Assembly: GCA_024516155.1 (NCBI GenBank)
Contig: JAJJXM010000005.1
Span: forward strand, 310,001-374,000
Length of the DNA: 64,000 nt
DNA from: Pyronema omphalodes
Taxonomy: Eukaryota > Ascomycota > Pezizomycetes > Pezizales > Pyronemataceae
Direction of reading: 5' to 3'
A model generated the notes under the pieces. It saw only the letters and a program-made list of their open reading frames with translations. It was not told where the DNA came from and ran no database searches. The number at the start of each line of letters is the position of its first letter. Position 1 is the stretch's first letter. A program made the position numbers and the translations under genes. Positions 52,293 to 64,000 of the stretch are shown here, in pieces.

Positions 52293-54028
52293 ATGTCGCT
52301 ACGCCGCCTTCCTGATGAACCCTCGGACGACGAATATGAGATTGAGCAACCATACGGGGTTCCATCTATGCCCATGGGATTTGGAAGACAAGATGATGTA
52401 CGGAATTTAGACACTCTCTACGCCAAACAGCGACGGATACCATTACCACCTCCGAAAGCACCTAAAGCCGCCGATTCCGACGACGATAGCGACGACGACG
52501 ATTCGGATGATGATCCTGACGACCATGACGATTTTCCTATCTCCCACAGTCTAGAACTGAAGCCTCATTCCAAGGCTGTTACTTCCATTTCTTTGGATCC
52601 TTCCGGCACTCGTTTTACTACGACTTCGCAGGATTGTTATTTCAAACTCTTCGATTTTCCGGCACTTTCCATGGACCATCTTGCTGGTTTTCGGTCCCTC
52701 GAACCACATGAATCTCATCATGTTCATAGTGCTACTTTCTCACCAAGTGGATCATCGATACTCGTTATTTCCGCCTCTCCACAAGCTAAGATCTATACTA
52801 GAGACGGTTTCGAGCAAATAGAATTTGTTAAAGGTGATCCTTATTTGAGGGATATGCACAACACCAAGGGACATGTGGCGGAGATATCAGCGGGTGCTTG
52901 GAGTCCTGGGGAGGAGGGGGTGGTGGCTACAGCGGGATGGGATTCGACAGTAAGGATATGGGATATAACACAGAAGAGACAGCATCGGGATATTATGGTT
53001 TACAAGAGTAGAGGAAAGGGAGGGAGGAGTAAAATGTGTTCGTTGGCCTGGGGGCCCGGGGAGGGGAATAAGACGATGCTTGCAAGTGTTGCGGAGGATG
53101 GAGGGTTGGTGGTATATGCTGGAAATGGGCCATACACACGTCCACAAATGGAAGTGAGGGAGGCGCATAAACCCGATACCTGGACGGGAGGACTGGTATT
53201 TTCGAGTGATGGACGGTATTTGGCGAGTAGGGGACAGGATCAGACGATTAAATGTAGGTTTTCCCGAGTTTTTGTGTTTTCTTATAGTTCTTTGGGTTGT
53301 GGGTATTTATGTGCTTTATGGGAAATTGGCTAATGATCACAGTATGGGATATGCGTAACCTCAACAAGCCCCTAGCTGTCCGTACCGACTTCCCTACACC
53401 CCACCATGCCGAGACCTCCCTAATATTCACGACCAATAACACCTCCCTGCTAACCGGTGACAACACTGGTAACCTTCATGTCCTATCCGCCGCTACTCTA
53501 CAGTCCTCCGAAACCCACTCGATCTCCGACAGCCCCATTATCTCGCTTACCTATCATGCCAAGCTCAACCAGTTGTTACTTGGTACTGCTTCTGGTTCCG
53601 TACATATCTTGTTCTCCCCGAACTCCTCTACCAAGGGAGCCAAGACAATTATAGAAGCGCCGTTAAGGAAGCGTCACATTGATGATGATCCAACTTTTAA
53701 CACAGACTCAGCAGCTGTTTCAGGAGATTCTATTCTTGTTCCAGGGCAAAATCAGAAGCGTAAAAACGAGTTAATAAGAAAACCGATGAAGCCTCCAATT
53801 ACGCCTTGGGGTAAGAGTCAGCCGGATCAAGAACATATTAGGAAGAGTATTGCTCTGGCGAGTATGAGAGATGAAGACCCGAGAGAGGCATTATTGAAGT
53901 ATGCGGACAAGGCGGAGTCGGATCCTATGTTTACGGGGGTTTGGAAGAAGAATCAACCTAAGCCTATTTATGCTGAAGTTGAGGATGAGGAGGAAGAGGA
54001 GCCGGAGAAGAAAAAGAGGCGTTGGTAG
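52293..54028 (+). CDS. WD40-repeat protein, WDR70-like
   Basis: Two exons, 52293-53253 and 53343-54028, with an 89-bp intron that splits the IK-LWDMRNL repeat, giving 548 aa. An acidic Asp-rich tract (about residues 63-82) precedes the WD repeats, among them GWDSTVRIWDI and LWDMRN. The C-terminus has the signature of the WDR70/GAD-1 family: PWGKSQPDQEHIRKS, MRDEDPREALLKYA, DPMFTGVW and a basic nuclear-signal-like end KKKRRW. Animal and fission yeast relatives act in chromatin around DNA breaks; the role here is inferred from the family. Confidence 0.9.
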
Positions 54029-54541
54029 TGGCAGCAGTAGCGGTTGAGGAGTTTTGTTGATGAGTGTAGGTGTAATTATGATTTGGACTTGATGGCAAGA
54101 TATATTACATTGGACTCAGCATAGAGCATGTAGCTAATAACGAAAGTAACGTTATAAAGTTATTGCCTAACCCCACAATTAATTCTCCGGAATTATTACT
54201 ACAGTATTTTGATATCAGAAACAATTATTCCACCACATGCAACAATTCCATCCGCCCGCTTCCTTTGGTCCCGTGCATGTGATGATCCCTCCCGGTTGTG
54301 TAACCTCACGACGTCACACCTCCTGGCGCGAAACTTACCTCGGCACCATCCGACCCATCACGGTCCGACGCGCAGAAGCCGAAGCGGCCGTAGCAACAGG
54401 TTAGTTAGCGAAGCGAGGGGCGTGCGAGTGAGCGAGGTTCACATCAGTTGTTCTGTCCGCCCTGGAAAAAATATATATCTGTCATGATTATTCCTCGTCT
54501 GTTTCTTTCTTCAATTCTCTAGAAACTCTGAAATCTTCAAC
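54029..54541. other. Promoter region of citrate synthase
   Basis: About 500 bp without a gene. The part near 54280-54430 is GC-rich and contains a CRE-like GACGTCAC. Confidence 0.5.
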
Positions 54542-56224
54542 ATGGCCATCCAGAACACTCCCAACGCGTAAGCTCCCAGCTTTTCCTTTCCTTTAGAGCT
54601 CCAAGCTTCCGGTGCCCAGCTATTCTCAGCCCTACGCGTCCGAATAGCTTCATATGTACCCCATCATCCATAAGCTTCTCAACTAACCTGCCACTACCCG
54701 CAGTGTAAAAAACAACCAAACCATCACCGTCACCGATAACCGCACGGGCAAAACCATCACCATTCCTATCACCAACAACTCCATCCCAGCTACAGCATTC
54801 AAAGCCCTCAAAACCGTCCCTGCTCTCTCCGGAGACTCCATCGACACCGATGACACCTCTAACGGACTCCGAGTATTTGACCCCGCCTTCTTAAACACCG
54901 CTGCCATCTCCTCCAAAATTACCTTTATCGATGGCGACCGAGGTTTCCTCATGCACCGCGGCTACCCTATTGAGCAACTTGCCTCCAAATCCGACTTTTT
55001 GGAAACTGCATACCTCTTGATTTACGGAGTTCTTCCCGACAAGAAGCAAGACCAAACCTGGAGATATGAGATTATGCACCACACTGCATTAGCAGAGGAT
55101 GTCATGAAGGTGATCTCTTCCATGAGATATGATTCTCATCCCATGTCTGTGTTTATCACCGCCATTGCTGCTATGGGTGCTTTTGCTCCCGAGGCAAACC
55201 CCGCGTTACAAGGACGTGATTTGTATACTTCCAACGCAGATGTGATGAACAAAAACATCATCCGTATCCTCGGAAAAGCCGGAACTGTAGCAGCTGCTTC
55301 CATGAGAGTTAGAATGAACCGACCTTTCATCCCTCCCAGATCGGATTATTCTTACTGCGAGAACCTCTTGTACATGATGGATTCCCATTCCGAGGCCGAG
55401 GGTTATAAACCGGATCAGAGATTGGTGAAGGCTTTGGATACCTTGTTTATTCTCCACGCCGATCACGAGATGAACTGTTCCACAGCTACTATGACCCATG
55501 TCGGTAGTTCTCTTGTGGACCCTTACTCCGCTGTTGCAGCCGCCGCCGCAGCTCTTTACGGACCCCTTCACGGAGGTGCCAACGAGGCTGTGATCCGAAT
55601 GATTGAGCGTATCGGATCCGTCGAAGCAGTTCCGGAGTTTTTGGAGAAAGTTAAACGCAAGGAAGAGCTTCTCTTTGGTTTCGGACACAGAGTTTACCGT
55701 AACACTGACCCTCGAAGCAAGATCATCAGAGAGGTAGCAGAGATGGTATTTGAAGCCTGTGGTCGTGAACCCCTTATCGAAGTTGCCACTGCTTTGAGAG
55801 ATGCCGCTTTGAAGGATGAATTCTTCGTCAAGAGACGCTTGTATCCTAATGTCGACTTCTGGTCTGGCTTGATCTACAAGGCTATGGGTTTCCCTCTTGA
55901 CTTTTTCCCTATCTTGTTCGCTGTTCCCAGAGTTGCTGGTTGGTTGGTGAGTTTTATTCTTTTTTCTTCTGGGGGGAAGATGGAGATGGAGTTGAAGATG
56001 GAAGTGGATGGTGGCTAATATGGGGGAAATAGGCACACTGGAAACAACTCCTCGACCACGGTAACGGAAAGATCTGGCGCCCGAGACAGATCTATGTTGG
56101 AGAGGGACTTAGGGATTATGTCCCCATGGAGAAGAGACCGGAGAGGAAGGTTGAAACCCATGCTGATGGTGTTCTTATGCTTCCTCACTACCAGAGCAAG
56201 AGACGGTTGGGGGCTAAGTTGTAA
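54542..56224 (+). CDS. Citrate synthase, probably peroxisomal
   Basis: Three exons: 54542-54567, 54704-55946 and 56033-56224, giving 486 aa. Introns are 136 and 86 bp. It condenses acetyl-CoA and oxaloacetate to citrate. Active-site blocks are HADHEMNCSTATM, GPLHGGANEAV and FGFGHRVYRNTDPRSK, with the catalytic histidines in the last two and in the expected order. There is no mitochondrial presequence: the protein starts MAIQNTPNA. It ends in AKL, a type 1 peroxisomal targeting signal, so it is probably the glyoxylate-cycle or methylcitrate-related peroxisomal form rather than the TCA enzyme. The first exon is only 26 bp and was placed from the in-frame GTAAGC/CAG pair. Confidence 0.92.
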
Positions 56225-57294
56225 GCGAGCCTGACATTTTTCGCGATGAAGAACATTCTGGCTGGAAATGAGGGGGATAGGGTGGGATGGAGATGAAGCA
56301 ACGAAGCTTTCATCTCCAACAAGGCAATTCAAGGGCGTTTATGGATACTGTTTTTGTTATGACTTTATGGATATTACCTTTGGGATCTTTTTGTATTAAC
56401 GTAGAATACCACTTTTTATTTTTTACCACTCTTACCACTGCTACTACGTTTTATGTTTTGACTGCTACTATTACTGCATTTTGATTGTAAGATTGTAAGA
56501 TTGTAAGACTGGAAGATTGTAAGACTGGAAGATTGTAAGATTGTAAAATTGTAAGATTGTAAGACTGGAAGATTTTTACTACATACCCGTACTCCAGTCC
56601 CCAGAACAAGACTTTAATTATTCTCGGGGTGCACGAGCACGAGCACGAGCAGGGGGGGGGGGGGGGAACTTGAGAAGTTTAAATTACCACTGGGGATGTT
56701 GGTTGTGTAATAGGGATGTTTCGTGTTCCATTTTCTATGTTCCATGTTCTGTCGGACGGAATCGATATGCCCAAATGCCTGATGATAAGAAATGTGATGA
56801 AACAGAAACCATCTTTTTTTTCTTCCATCTTCCATCTGCCATCATGCATCTTCCATCATTCACCAAAAATCATAACAAGAGCTAGAACTAAAGCTATTGA
56901 TCTATACGTTACACCACTGATATGTATGTACATCGTATCAGCAGTAATATAAAAGCTATGATGACACCCAGCTGGAAAGCATTATTATTTCCTTATTACC
57001 CTGCAAAAGTTTTGCGGCTTACGGCGAAGAAGAAGAAGAAGAAGAGGAATCAGGATGATGATATATTGTATAAAGAATTATGATGATATACCATCATATT
57101 ATCATATTATCATATCACCGGTGATTGATGTAGATATAACTAATCCTAGTTTCATCTTTAAGCCTCAAATATCTTGGGAAAGAATTTTTATTTCATTTGA
57201 TTTCATTTTATTTCAATGATACTCCTTTTGAGCCTGTTTGATATGGAATGTGATTTGTCTTGATGGATTTGAAGGTAGCTTTGATTTTTTATTT
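56225..57294. other. Intergenic
   Basis: No gene seen. Includes a G-homopolymer (about 56651-56666), AAGAAG repeats near 57030 and ATCATATTATC-type repeats near 57085-57115. Confidence 0.5.
56484..56575. repeat. 10-bp minisatellite GATTGTAAGA / GACTGGAAGA
   Basis: About nine tandem 10-bp units mixing the two variants lie in the 3' flank of the citrate synthase gene. Confidence 0.88.
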
Positions 57295-58440
57295 TCGAGC
57301 GGTTATGTGAAGTGTTGTGCTGTGTTGTGTGGATTCATCATTCGTGATGTCACTGATGTGAAATTTCGTGGGGGTTTGGGTTGGTTGGTTATGACTCGTG
57401 AAAGACTATCACGAAGTTGGGAGGAGTGAGAAGGATGTTAGTGGAATATCATACGGGGGGGGGGGGAGGGGTGAGTTGTCGGAGTTGCTGGAGTTGGTTA
57501 ATGGGGAGATGGCACAAATTACAGATTCGGGATTCGGGTTAGAAATCCCAAAGAAGAAAAAGATGGGTTAGAGAGAGCCTTTTTTTTTACTTCTGCAGCT
57601 AGTGATTAATCGAAGAAGGTCAGTTTTGGGTTTATTTTATGTGTTTTGGGTTTAATTTTTCGCTCAGTGGTCCGCTGTCTTTTTATCTTAAGAGGATAAT
57701 GTTGGATCAGGTGCGAGTTGGGGAATCAGGGATCATGGAGAGCAGAATGTTCTTAATATTAAGTTGGAATTACTGTTACTTGTTGGAATGACATGTTAAT
57801 GGTTCTGTTGCTGCAATTGTCTGATGACGGTTAGGAGGATGAAGTAAAGAGACGGACTATAGATGTATTTGACTTGTATTTGTGGGGTGCTAGGGGTTTA
57901 AATACATCCTCGGTGAGGCCCACTACATTTTCGGCGAGGTATGCAATGACAGGAACCAAGGGAGCTAGTGGAAGTGGCGACGATTGTTGCAATTTTCTGT
58001 TATATGTAGCCCGTTTCATAATATGGGTGAGACACTATGATCCAGACTCCAGAGTTCAAGACGTAAAGCTAATCATTGCCAATGACAGAGTTTAATGCGT
58101 TGACTTATACTTATCTATAGTGAAGATTTTAGATTTTTCTCTACACTATCGGAGCAAGGGGAATTGCCACTTAAGATGCAGCAGCTATTTGGAAGGTTAG
58201 CAGCGTTTATCGATGTATTTGTTAACCCCCATTGGTGGCCTGGATACCATTGGATAGGGGTATTATCGCTGGTATTGTGTTTGGATTACGGGGAGATGAT
58301 GTTTGTTCTCTGTATGTTTTTTTTTTTCGATGACTTTGAAGTATACGCTCGAGGAGTTGGTATTTTGTAAGTGAATTATCTACGATGTATGGTGGGGAAA
58401 TGATTTGAGGGCCAGGAAATGTAGGAACGAGTGGATGGTA
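57295..58440 (+). pseudogene. Broken MFS sugar transporter, copy B
   Basis: Plus-strand counterpart of the 25935-27065 relic, roughly 75-80% alike by eye. Shared landmarks in the same order are a GATTCATCATTC start, the GGAATATCAT plus G-homopolymer (57456-57471), the CGAGGTATGCAA block, CCCGTTTCATAATATGGGTGAGAC, GGATACCATTGG and the final GAGGAGTTGGTATTTTG. The HEEA-type loop is more damaged here than in copy A. No intact frame remains. Confidence 0.72.
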
Positions 58441-58689
58441 GAGTTCTGAAAGGAATGGGGGCTGCCTGAATTCATGCGGATGCAGAAAGCGTGAGATATA
58501 GAGAAGTAGTTCAGTCAGCAGAGCAGAGAGTTTTCTTTATTTCGTATTTTTTTTTAAAATTTTTTTTTTTTCATGATGATCTCGTTGGGAGAGTTATAGT
58601 GAATCATGAGCTTCAGAGCTTGCACAATTTTGATTTGGTTATGATTTAGATAATCTTTGAGGTACTTCAGGAAAATACTTATTCTATGA

Positions 58690-59800
58690 TAGCTGCCATG
58701 ATGGTGCAAAAATCTGACATGAAAAAACCCCCCACCTCCATCCTATACGACTGTAGCATAACAGTCGAATAAGACAGAAGTGGGGGGAAAACCCTTTTAT
58801 TTACAAGCTCTATAGCCCGAGCTGGGCACAGTACTTGTACATAGGCATCGGAAATGCAAAGATTCAAGAAGGGTAGGGGAAGGGAGGGGTTTATATATTC
58901 TGGTTTCTTGGGTATGGGTTGACGTTTTTGAGGTCTCCTAGTCTTGTCGAGTACAAAGGGCATTCAACGGTCAGCGGCTTTGAATTTGAGGATGTAGGAT
59001 GTCGAATCACGGTATACATTATCTGTTGTTACGTTATGTATGAACTGTTGTCGGGATCTAGACTTCAGTGTACGTTGTAACTTGCTCCGGTTCGCGCGGT
59101 TGAAATGAGCTGGTTTTTGTCAAATCAGACTTGAGTCATGCGCTGTTATCTTAACGGATGCTGGAAGGGAAGACAGTATTTTATATTTCTATCGGATAAT
59201 GGATGTACCGTTCATAGATTGATCTACAAAATCTCCGATGCCCAAGGGGGCCTCATGATTCATCAGGTGGCTTCGATCACGAGTGGAAGACGGGTTTCAT
59301 TTTTTCCTTTGTCCTGCATGGGCCATTGGGCCTCGACCAGGTATGGTTTAATAAAAAATAATCCTGGTGCCCGGTAATCAAGCCAGAAGTTCAATGCCAT
59401 TCAAAGACGCAAATATTATTGGCCGACTATGAGTATATAAACACCCTCAATCCCGCACCCTTCTTGGATCTTTGCATTTCCGATGCCTATGTACAAGTAT
59501 CCTGCCCAGCTCGGGCTATAGAGCTTGTAAATAAAAGGGTTTTCCCCCCACTTCTGTCTTATTCGACTGTTATGCTACAGTCTTATAGGATGGAGGTGGG
59601 GGGTTTTTTCATGTCGGATTTTTCGACCATGGGCCATCATCATGGCAGCTATCATATGTATGAGTACGTTTCCCAGCTCGGGCTATAGAGCTTGTAAAAA
59701 AAAGGGTTTTCCCCCCATTTCTGTCTTATTTGGCTGTTATGCTACAGTCTTATAGGATGGAGGTGGGGGGTTTTTTCATGTCGGATTTTTGGACCATTGG
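58690..59800. mobile_element. Element with long inverted arms, copy B, with an extra arm
   Basis: Arms at about 58690-58890 and 59440-59640 are reverse complements and match those of copy A. A third partial arm (59661-59800) directly repeats the right arm. The core carries a 79-aa frame (59138-59377) alike to that in copy A. The outer flanks are inverted relative to copy A: the sugar-transporter relic is on the left here and on the right there. The core nevertheless has the same + orientation in both. Core and arms are about 95% alike, more than the flanks. Confidence 0.75.
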
Positions 59801-60330
59801 GAGAGAGATATTCCGGTTGAATATTGAGGATTTTGCCATTTATATTAGAATTGCAACGAGATAGCTATGAAGGAAAGCCTTAATCTCTCACTTCGCGGGC
59901 TGGCTGATGGTGATATCTAATGATCAGCTACTTCTCTACTGTCGGATATGCCCTGGTTTGGTTGCCTGGGGCCCAGGTTGAATGAATGTTGATGGTTGAA
60001 AATATATAGTTGCCACATCTCATTACTTCTTTACGCTACTGTCGTATCACGACTGGTCTCCGGGGACTCCTTATGCTGTAGCCTCTAACTTTACATATGT
60101 ATCACTGATTTTGACAGGGGCAAAGGTGTAATCTCGCTGGGTTACGGAAAGAACGTAAAAAATAGGATATAGGATATTCGAGGTGTATTATTTTCATGTA
60201 TACAAAGGTGGCCGAAGAAAAGAAATAAAAGCTGCAAATGCAAAGGATACATGAAGTAATCATAATAATCCCATGGGAGCACATACGCCCCTCCTCCCGC
60301 CACCGACCATTCCATATCTCAATCCCCCCT
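59801..60330. other. Tail of the duplicated block and intergenic DNA
   Basis: 59801-59965 matches the inverted end of the first block (about 24700-24850). Beyond that no similarity or gene was seen. Confidence 0.5.
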
Positions 60331-60858
60331 TCAACCTCCTCCAGAACCCATCTCCTCCTTAAAATTCCCCACCGCCCTAGATCTCCTCAACATAACCCTA
60401 TCCTCCTTATTCCCCTCCACCAACTTCCCCTCCCTATCAAACCACCTCCCATTCAGCACCATACAAGACTTCACAACCTCACCACACTGAACACAAACCA
60501 CATCAGGAATCGGTCTCTGGTTGAACTCAGTATACTCATGACAATGTTCCTTCCAGCACTTATTATGTACCGGAGCACAGAAACATTCCAGCATTTGAAC
60601 TCTGCAGTAGTCGATATGGGCTGGAAAGTTCTCGAAGGCCGTGTTGCAGAGGTAACAGTGCGTGATGATTTCTTTATGGGGTTGTTGTGCCTGAGCCTGG
60701 GATGGAGGAGATGAGGATGGGAGTTTTTTGTGGGCGCGGAGGAGGTTGGGAATATCTTCCCGGGTGTGATTCTTGGGCGCCTGAGAAACGGAGGATGAGC
60801 CGCTGGTGGGCTGCATTTCGGGGAATGACTCCGAGGTAGTGGGATTAGTGGAGTCCAT
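60331..60858 (-). CDS. Small cysteine/histidine-rich, probably zinc-binding protein
   Basis: Single frame of 175 aa starting MDSTNP. The first 60 residues are Ser/Pro/Gln-rich. The middle has closely spaced metal-ligand residues: C68-x2-C71, H81, C85, C92-x-C94, H98, C101, H105, C106 and H107, then C122-x2-C125. This resembles RING- or C2H2-like zinc sites but matches no family I can name with confidence. The C-terminus is basic then Gly-rich. No signal peptide. Splicing at the 5' side cannot be excluded. Confidence 0.65.
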   Translation of the reverse strand: MDSTNPTTSESFPEMQPTSGSSSVSQAPKNHTREDIPNLLRAHKKLPSSSPPSQAQAQQPHKEIITHCYLCNTAFENFPAHIDYCRVQMLECFCAPVHNKCWKEHCHEYTEFNQRPIPDVVCVQCGEVVKSCMVLNGRWFDREGKLVEGNKEDRVMLRRSRAVGNFKEEMGSGGG

Positions 60859-63472
60859 GATCTGTGAGAAATTGAAATGGAAGATATGTTTTTGGTGAAT
60901 CCTGGATTTTCGGATATTGGTGCTCTTCTGTGTAGTGATGGTAGTGCGGTGAGGTGATAATTGGAACGTAAAGTAGTTGGAGCTTAACTACTCGTGTTCA
61001 ACAAGAGTAACGGGTTGAATTGGATGCTGAAGCAGGGTGTTTTGTGGACCATTTTTGGAGTTCAGGCTTCGGAAAGTCGACTGAACTGAATGGCGTTGAG
61101 AGAGGGTCGAAATAGGACCCATGGATTCAGATAGCGGATTAAACGTAGGAGTTTGGTGACAGATGCCAACGGTGGCTAGTTTAGGATCGTCATTGCTAAC
61201 TGATGTTTTAAGGGCGATGTAGCCACCAAGAACTACTTGGATGAACATAACCTAACGCCTCTCTATCTCCAAGGGGGTATGTGAGTGTAGAGAGCGCGGG
61301 GGTGCACATAATAAAAGTTTAGCGAAGATGAGAAACGGTTCTCGGTGATGAACTCAACGAAAGGTTGTACCAGATCCGGTACTTTTTTGAGGGAGGAGAG
61401 AGTTCCAGTGGAATTTGTTGTCAGTTAGCTATAATCACCATTGTGATAGTAGATGTCTTGCTGAGAGTCCACATAAAGCGACAAGTTTGTCCATCAACGA
61501 TCCTTCGAAAATGACGACGGGTTGACGGTGTTGGATAAATCTAGTGTCGTAAATATCGAGTTACATTCAACTGTATTAATCTTGACATTGGTATTATCGA
61601 CTCTATTGAGTTAATGTTCATGTTGTTATTGTTGGAAGGGCGGCACCTGGTGGTGTGTGTTGATGAGGGACGTAGGCGAGATGTAGATGTGATGACGAGA
61701 GAGAAAGAAGAAAAAAAGAGGGATTAAAAAGTACAGTAAGGCTAAATTTGGCTTTCTGTATGACCAATCCGCCCTGGAGGAAATTACCAAAGCGGATGCC
61801 AAATATTAGGGAAGTGTTCATGATGAATCACTCGGACGTATCAGAATCGACAAATGTGTCTTGGCGTTGGACGTGCAACGTCTGGTGTTTCAGTTTGAGT
61901 AGATAAGGGTTTGATTGGACCCCCTAGGGGTTTAAACCCCGTAGGACGTGATTGGAAACTTGTGTACAGAGCCCTGTACGTACTGGAGCTTGGCGCTCGC
62001 AGGATTGATAGTAGGAAGCAGTTGAAATGGAAATGAATTGTATTGGTATATTAAGAGCGAGTATAAATTGAGAAAAATGGATAATGCATCGACCGCGAAA
62101 AGCATGGCAATGATGATATGATATTATGATGTCTCGCACTTCTTGCCTGGTGTTGTATGAAGCGAGAAAAGATAAGTCATGGTTTAAAACATCGCCAGGC
62201 TGACGACTCAAAACCTTATGCCAAATAGTGTGTACCGAGATGTATATATTGTGATAGCTTGACTTGATCCTCAGGAATTCGTTAGTGAATTTGTCAATAT
62301 CGCACGCATGCACCGGTAACATGTCTGCTACGGATACAAATATGTAGAAATTTCCTTCGATCGTCCAAATTATACCGACTTAAATCGCTAACATTCTGTC
62401 AACATGCTGACGTTCCTGATAAGGCTCTAAATCATGACCACCATCATCATCATTAGTTTGTATTCAACGGACCCAGTCGGATACTCAGAGATAGGTTCTG
62501 ATACGTTCATATTTCTTCATTATCTCAGGCTCTGTTTCCCACCGCTTCTTTATGAAACTGGAGTACTCGGTATTCAAGCCACGATGACTCATTTCGTAAA
62601 AAAATCCCATCTATTGGCCGACGAAGCTCTTCTGAATCGCTTCTCTTTTTTATCAAAGGAGAACCGTACTAGGCATTTGTTCTCCTCGACTGTAGGCGTA
62701 GAATCTAGGCAACGGGGTATAATGATGCCGCCAGAATGAGATCGCCTGCTGATAGCCCATTGCTCTCTTGATACCAGCGTGGGTGCCCCAGGACACAAAA
62801 CTGTGTTAAGTTTCCAGCAAGCAGCTGCCCTCCAGCATATCGCTGTCTCCAGATTGTATGCTCTGTACTTAATAGTTTGTTACCCAAAGAATGTGGTATT
62901 ACAGAGAATAATCATCTAATTAAGCTGATCTCTCTCCTATCCTCTCTTCGCGAGTTATGTAATAGAAAAGTTCGAACTGTCGCGGGTGATATACCATTGA
63001 TCCATTACATTGTAATTAATTCGCTGTTCTGTATCTGCATTTAAGTTTGAGAGCCAAGATTTTCTAGAATCCAGCAGGCAACACCTACTATGATTCATAA
63101 GAAATATGTATCAACAAAGCCTCTGTAACAAAGCCTCCTGTATGTTTTAAGAAAACCTTCTTCTTGCAAAACTCCAGCCCAGAGAACCATATGCACGACC
63201 AAAACCATGACCAAAATACCTTCCAACGCCGCATAATAATAACCAACATAGTGATAACCAACCATAAAAACCCATAAAAACAAACAGATGAAGATTTGAA
63301 AAACAATAATAAATTCCGAAGCATGTAAGCATGTAAAGCAATGGTATTCTCCTGAACTATCTTACTCCAAGCTCTCGTCTTCTCGTTTCCTTATCTTCTT
63401 GTATACGATTTCCTGTCAGTACTGCCATAATTACGCTCCCTCGCTTTAAGAAATGTATGAACAGATGCCAAC
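60859..63472. other. Gene-poor stretch
   Basis: Short frames (61248-60988, 86 aa; 62322-61924, 132 aa; 62434-62739) show no recognisable family. A palindrome CCCCTAGGGG followed by GTTTAAAC lies near 61921-61940. Nothing else was seen. Confidence 0.45.
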
Positions 63473-64000
63473 TTATCGCCGCTTAAAAACTCCAGGGAGA
63501 CCAGGTCCCTTGTCAGTATTTTTCGCACCAGGTGTAGGAGTATTTTGTCCAGATTCATTTCCTTGCTTCTTAGGGACAACTCCCGGAATTGAATGACCTT
63601 GTGCGGATGCCGGCCTTTGGAGACTGGCTGATCTGGGAACAGCTCCAGGAGTAGGTGTGTTTTGTCCCGGTGTCTTCTGTACATTCTGGGAGACACTTCC
63701 GAGCCTCGAATGACTTTGTGCCGATGTCGGCCTAGGTAAACTTGATGTTCCGGATGGATTTCTTGGTGTAGTACTACTGGCGGTTGATACCGAGGTCCTT
63801 GGCCCTACCCCTGATCCTACTCCTGACCCCACTCCGGATCCTACTCCTGATCCTACTCCTGATCCCGCTCCTGATCCCGCTCCAAATCCAACGGTATGCA
63901 CAGCTGCAGAATTTGATGGTTTCGTAAGTGGTCGATCTTGGGCAAGTGGTGGGAATGCAAGATTCTTGGGGCTCGAAAATGGCCTTGATTCAATAGGGTT
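63473..64000 (-). CDS. C-terminal part of a Gly-Ser-Val / Ser-Pro-rich protein, cut by window edge
   Basis: Open frame running in from the right edge for 175 codons and ending at 63473. It contains a Gly-Ser-Gly-Val repeat encoded by a 12-bp minisatellite. Two related segments of PGQNTPTPGA / SGQNTPTPGA type and a basic end (FKRR) follow. Low-complexity; function unknown, and the N-terminus lies outside the window. Because the frame is simple sequence it could also be non-coding, but the PGQNTPTPGA duplication argues for a real protein. Confidence 0.6.
   Translation of the reverse strand, partial: NPIESRPFSSPKNLAFPPLAQDRPLTKPSNSAAVHTVGFGAGSGAGSGVGSGVGSGVGSGVGSGVGPRTSVSTASSTTPRNPSGTSSLPRPTSAQSHSRLGSVSQNVQKTPGQNTPTPGAVPRSASLQRPASAQGHSIPGVVPKKQGNESGQNTPTPGAKNTDKGPGLPGVFKRR
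63805..63882. repeat. 12-bp minisatellite, unit GATCCTACTCCT
   Basis: About six tandem units with minor variants, in frame in the minus-strand coding sequence (Gly-Ser-Gly-Val). Confidence 0.88.

Overview
The window is nuclear DNA of a filamentous ascomycete (Pezizomycotina). The evidence is short GT-AG introns (about 49-256 bp), typical fungal housekeeping genes on both strands, long serine- or glutamine-rich fungal proteins and many microsatellites. Orbiliomycetes, the nematode-trapping fungi, is only a guess. All calls come from reading translations, splice signals and repeats by eye; no database search was run.

Layout. 1-5000 is gene-poor, with a decayed p21-activated-kinase (PAK) relic near 0.8-1.1 kb and a 9-bp minisatellite at 3.9-4.0 kb. 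5.0-23.1 kb is a dense housekeeping block: a 1288-aa serine-rich protein, an OCRL/INP5-type inositol polyphosphate 5-phosphatase, the CAF1/POP2 deadenylase divergent from a DCP1-like decapping subunit, guanylate kinase, the ribosome-assembly factor Alb1 and a DUF89/ARMT1-family phosphatase. 23.1-30.9 kb is repeat-rich, with a broken sugar transporter beside an element that has long inverted arms. An intact Cla4-type PAK kinase follows at 30.9-33.4 kb. A partly deleted, nonsense-mutated copy of it lies inverted at 34.9-36.9 kb.

38.6-49.5 kb is the most unusual part. It is a gene-poor stretch with four two-exon genes for small secreted peptides. Each has a signal peptide, a short pro-region, one phase-0 intron, and a last exon encoding a six-cysteine inhibitor-cystine-knot (knottin) pattern. 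Between them lie a CYSTM-type cysteine-rich membrane protein and a secreted phospholipase A2. None of the four knottin exons is visible as a long open frame, so automatic annotation would probably miss them.

51.5-56.2 kb returns to housekeeping genes: a complex I B12/NDUFB3-like subunit divergent from a WDR70-like WD40 protein, then a citrate synthase with a peroxisomal AKL ending. 57.3-59.9 kb holds the second copy of the sugar-transporter relic and inverted-arm element. It is inverted as a unit relative to the first copy, but its central core points the same way, so the core has flipped in one copy. The right end has a cysteine/histidine-rich protein and a truncated Gly-Ser-Val repeat protein.

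Main themes: a probable island of knottin peptides with a phospholipase A2, repeated duplication and decay of a PAK kinase, and an inverted-arm element with a reversed core.
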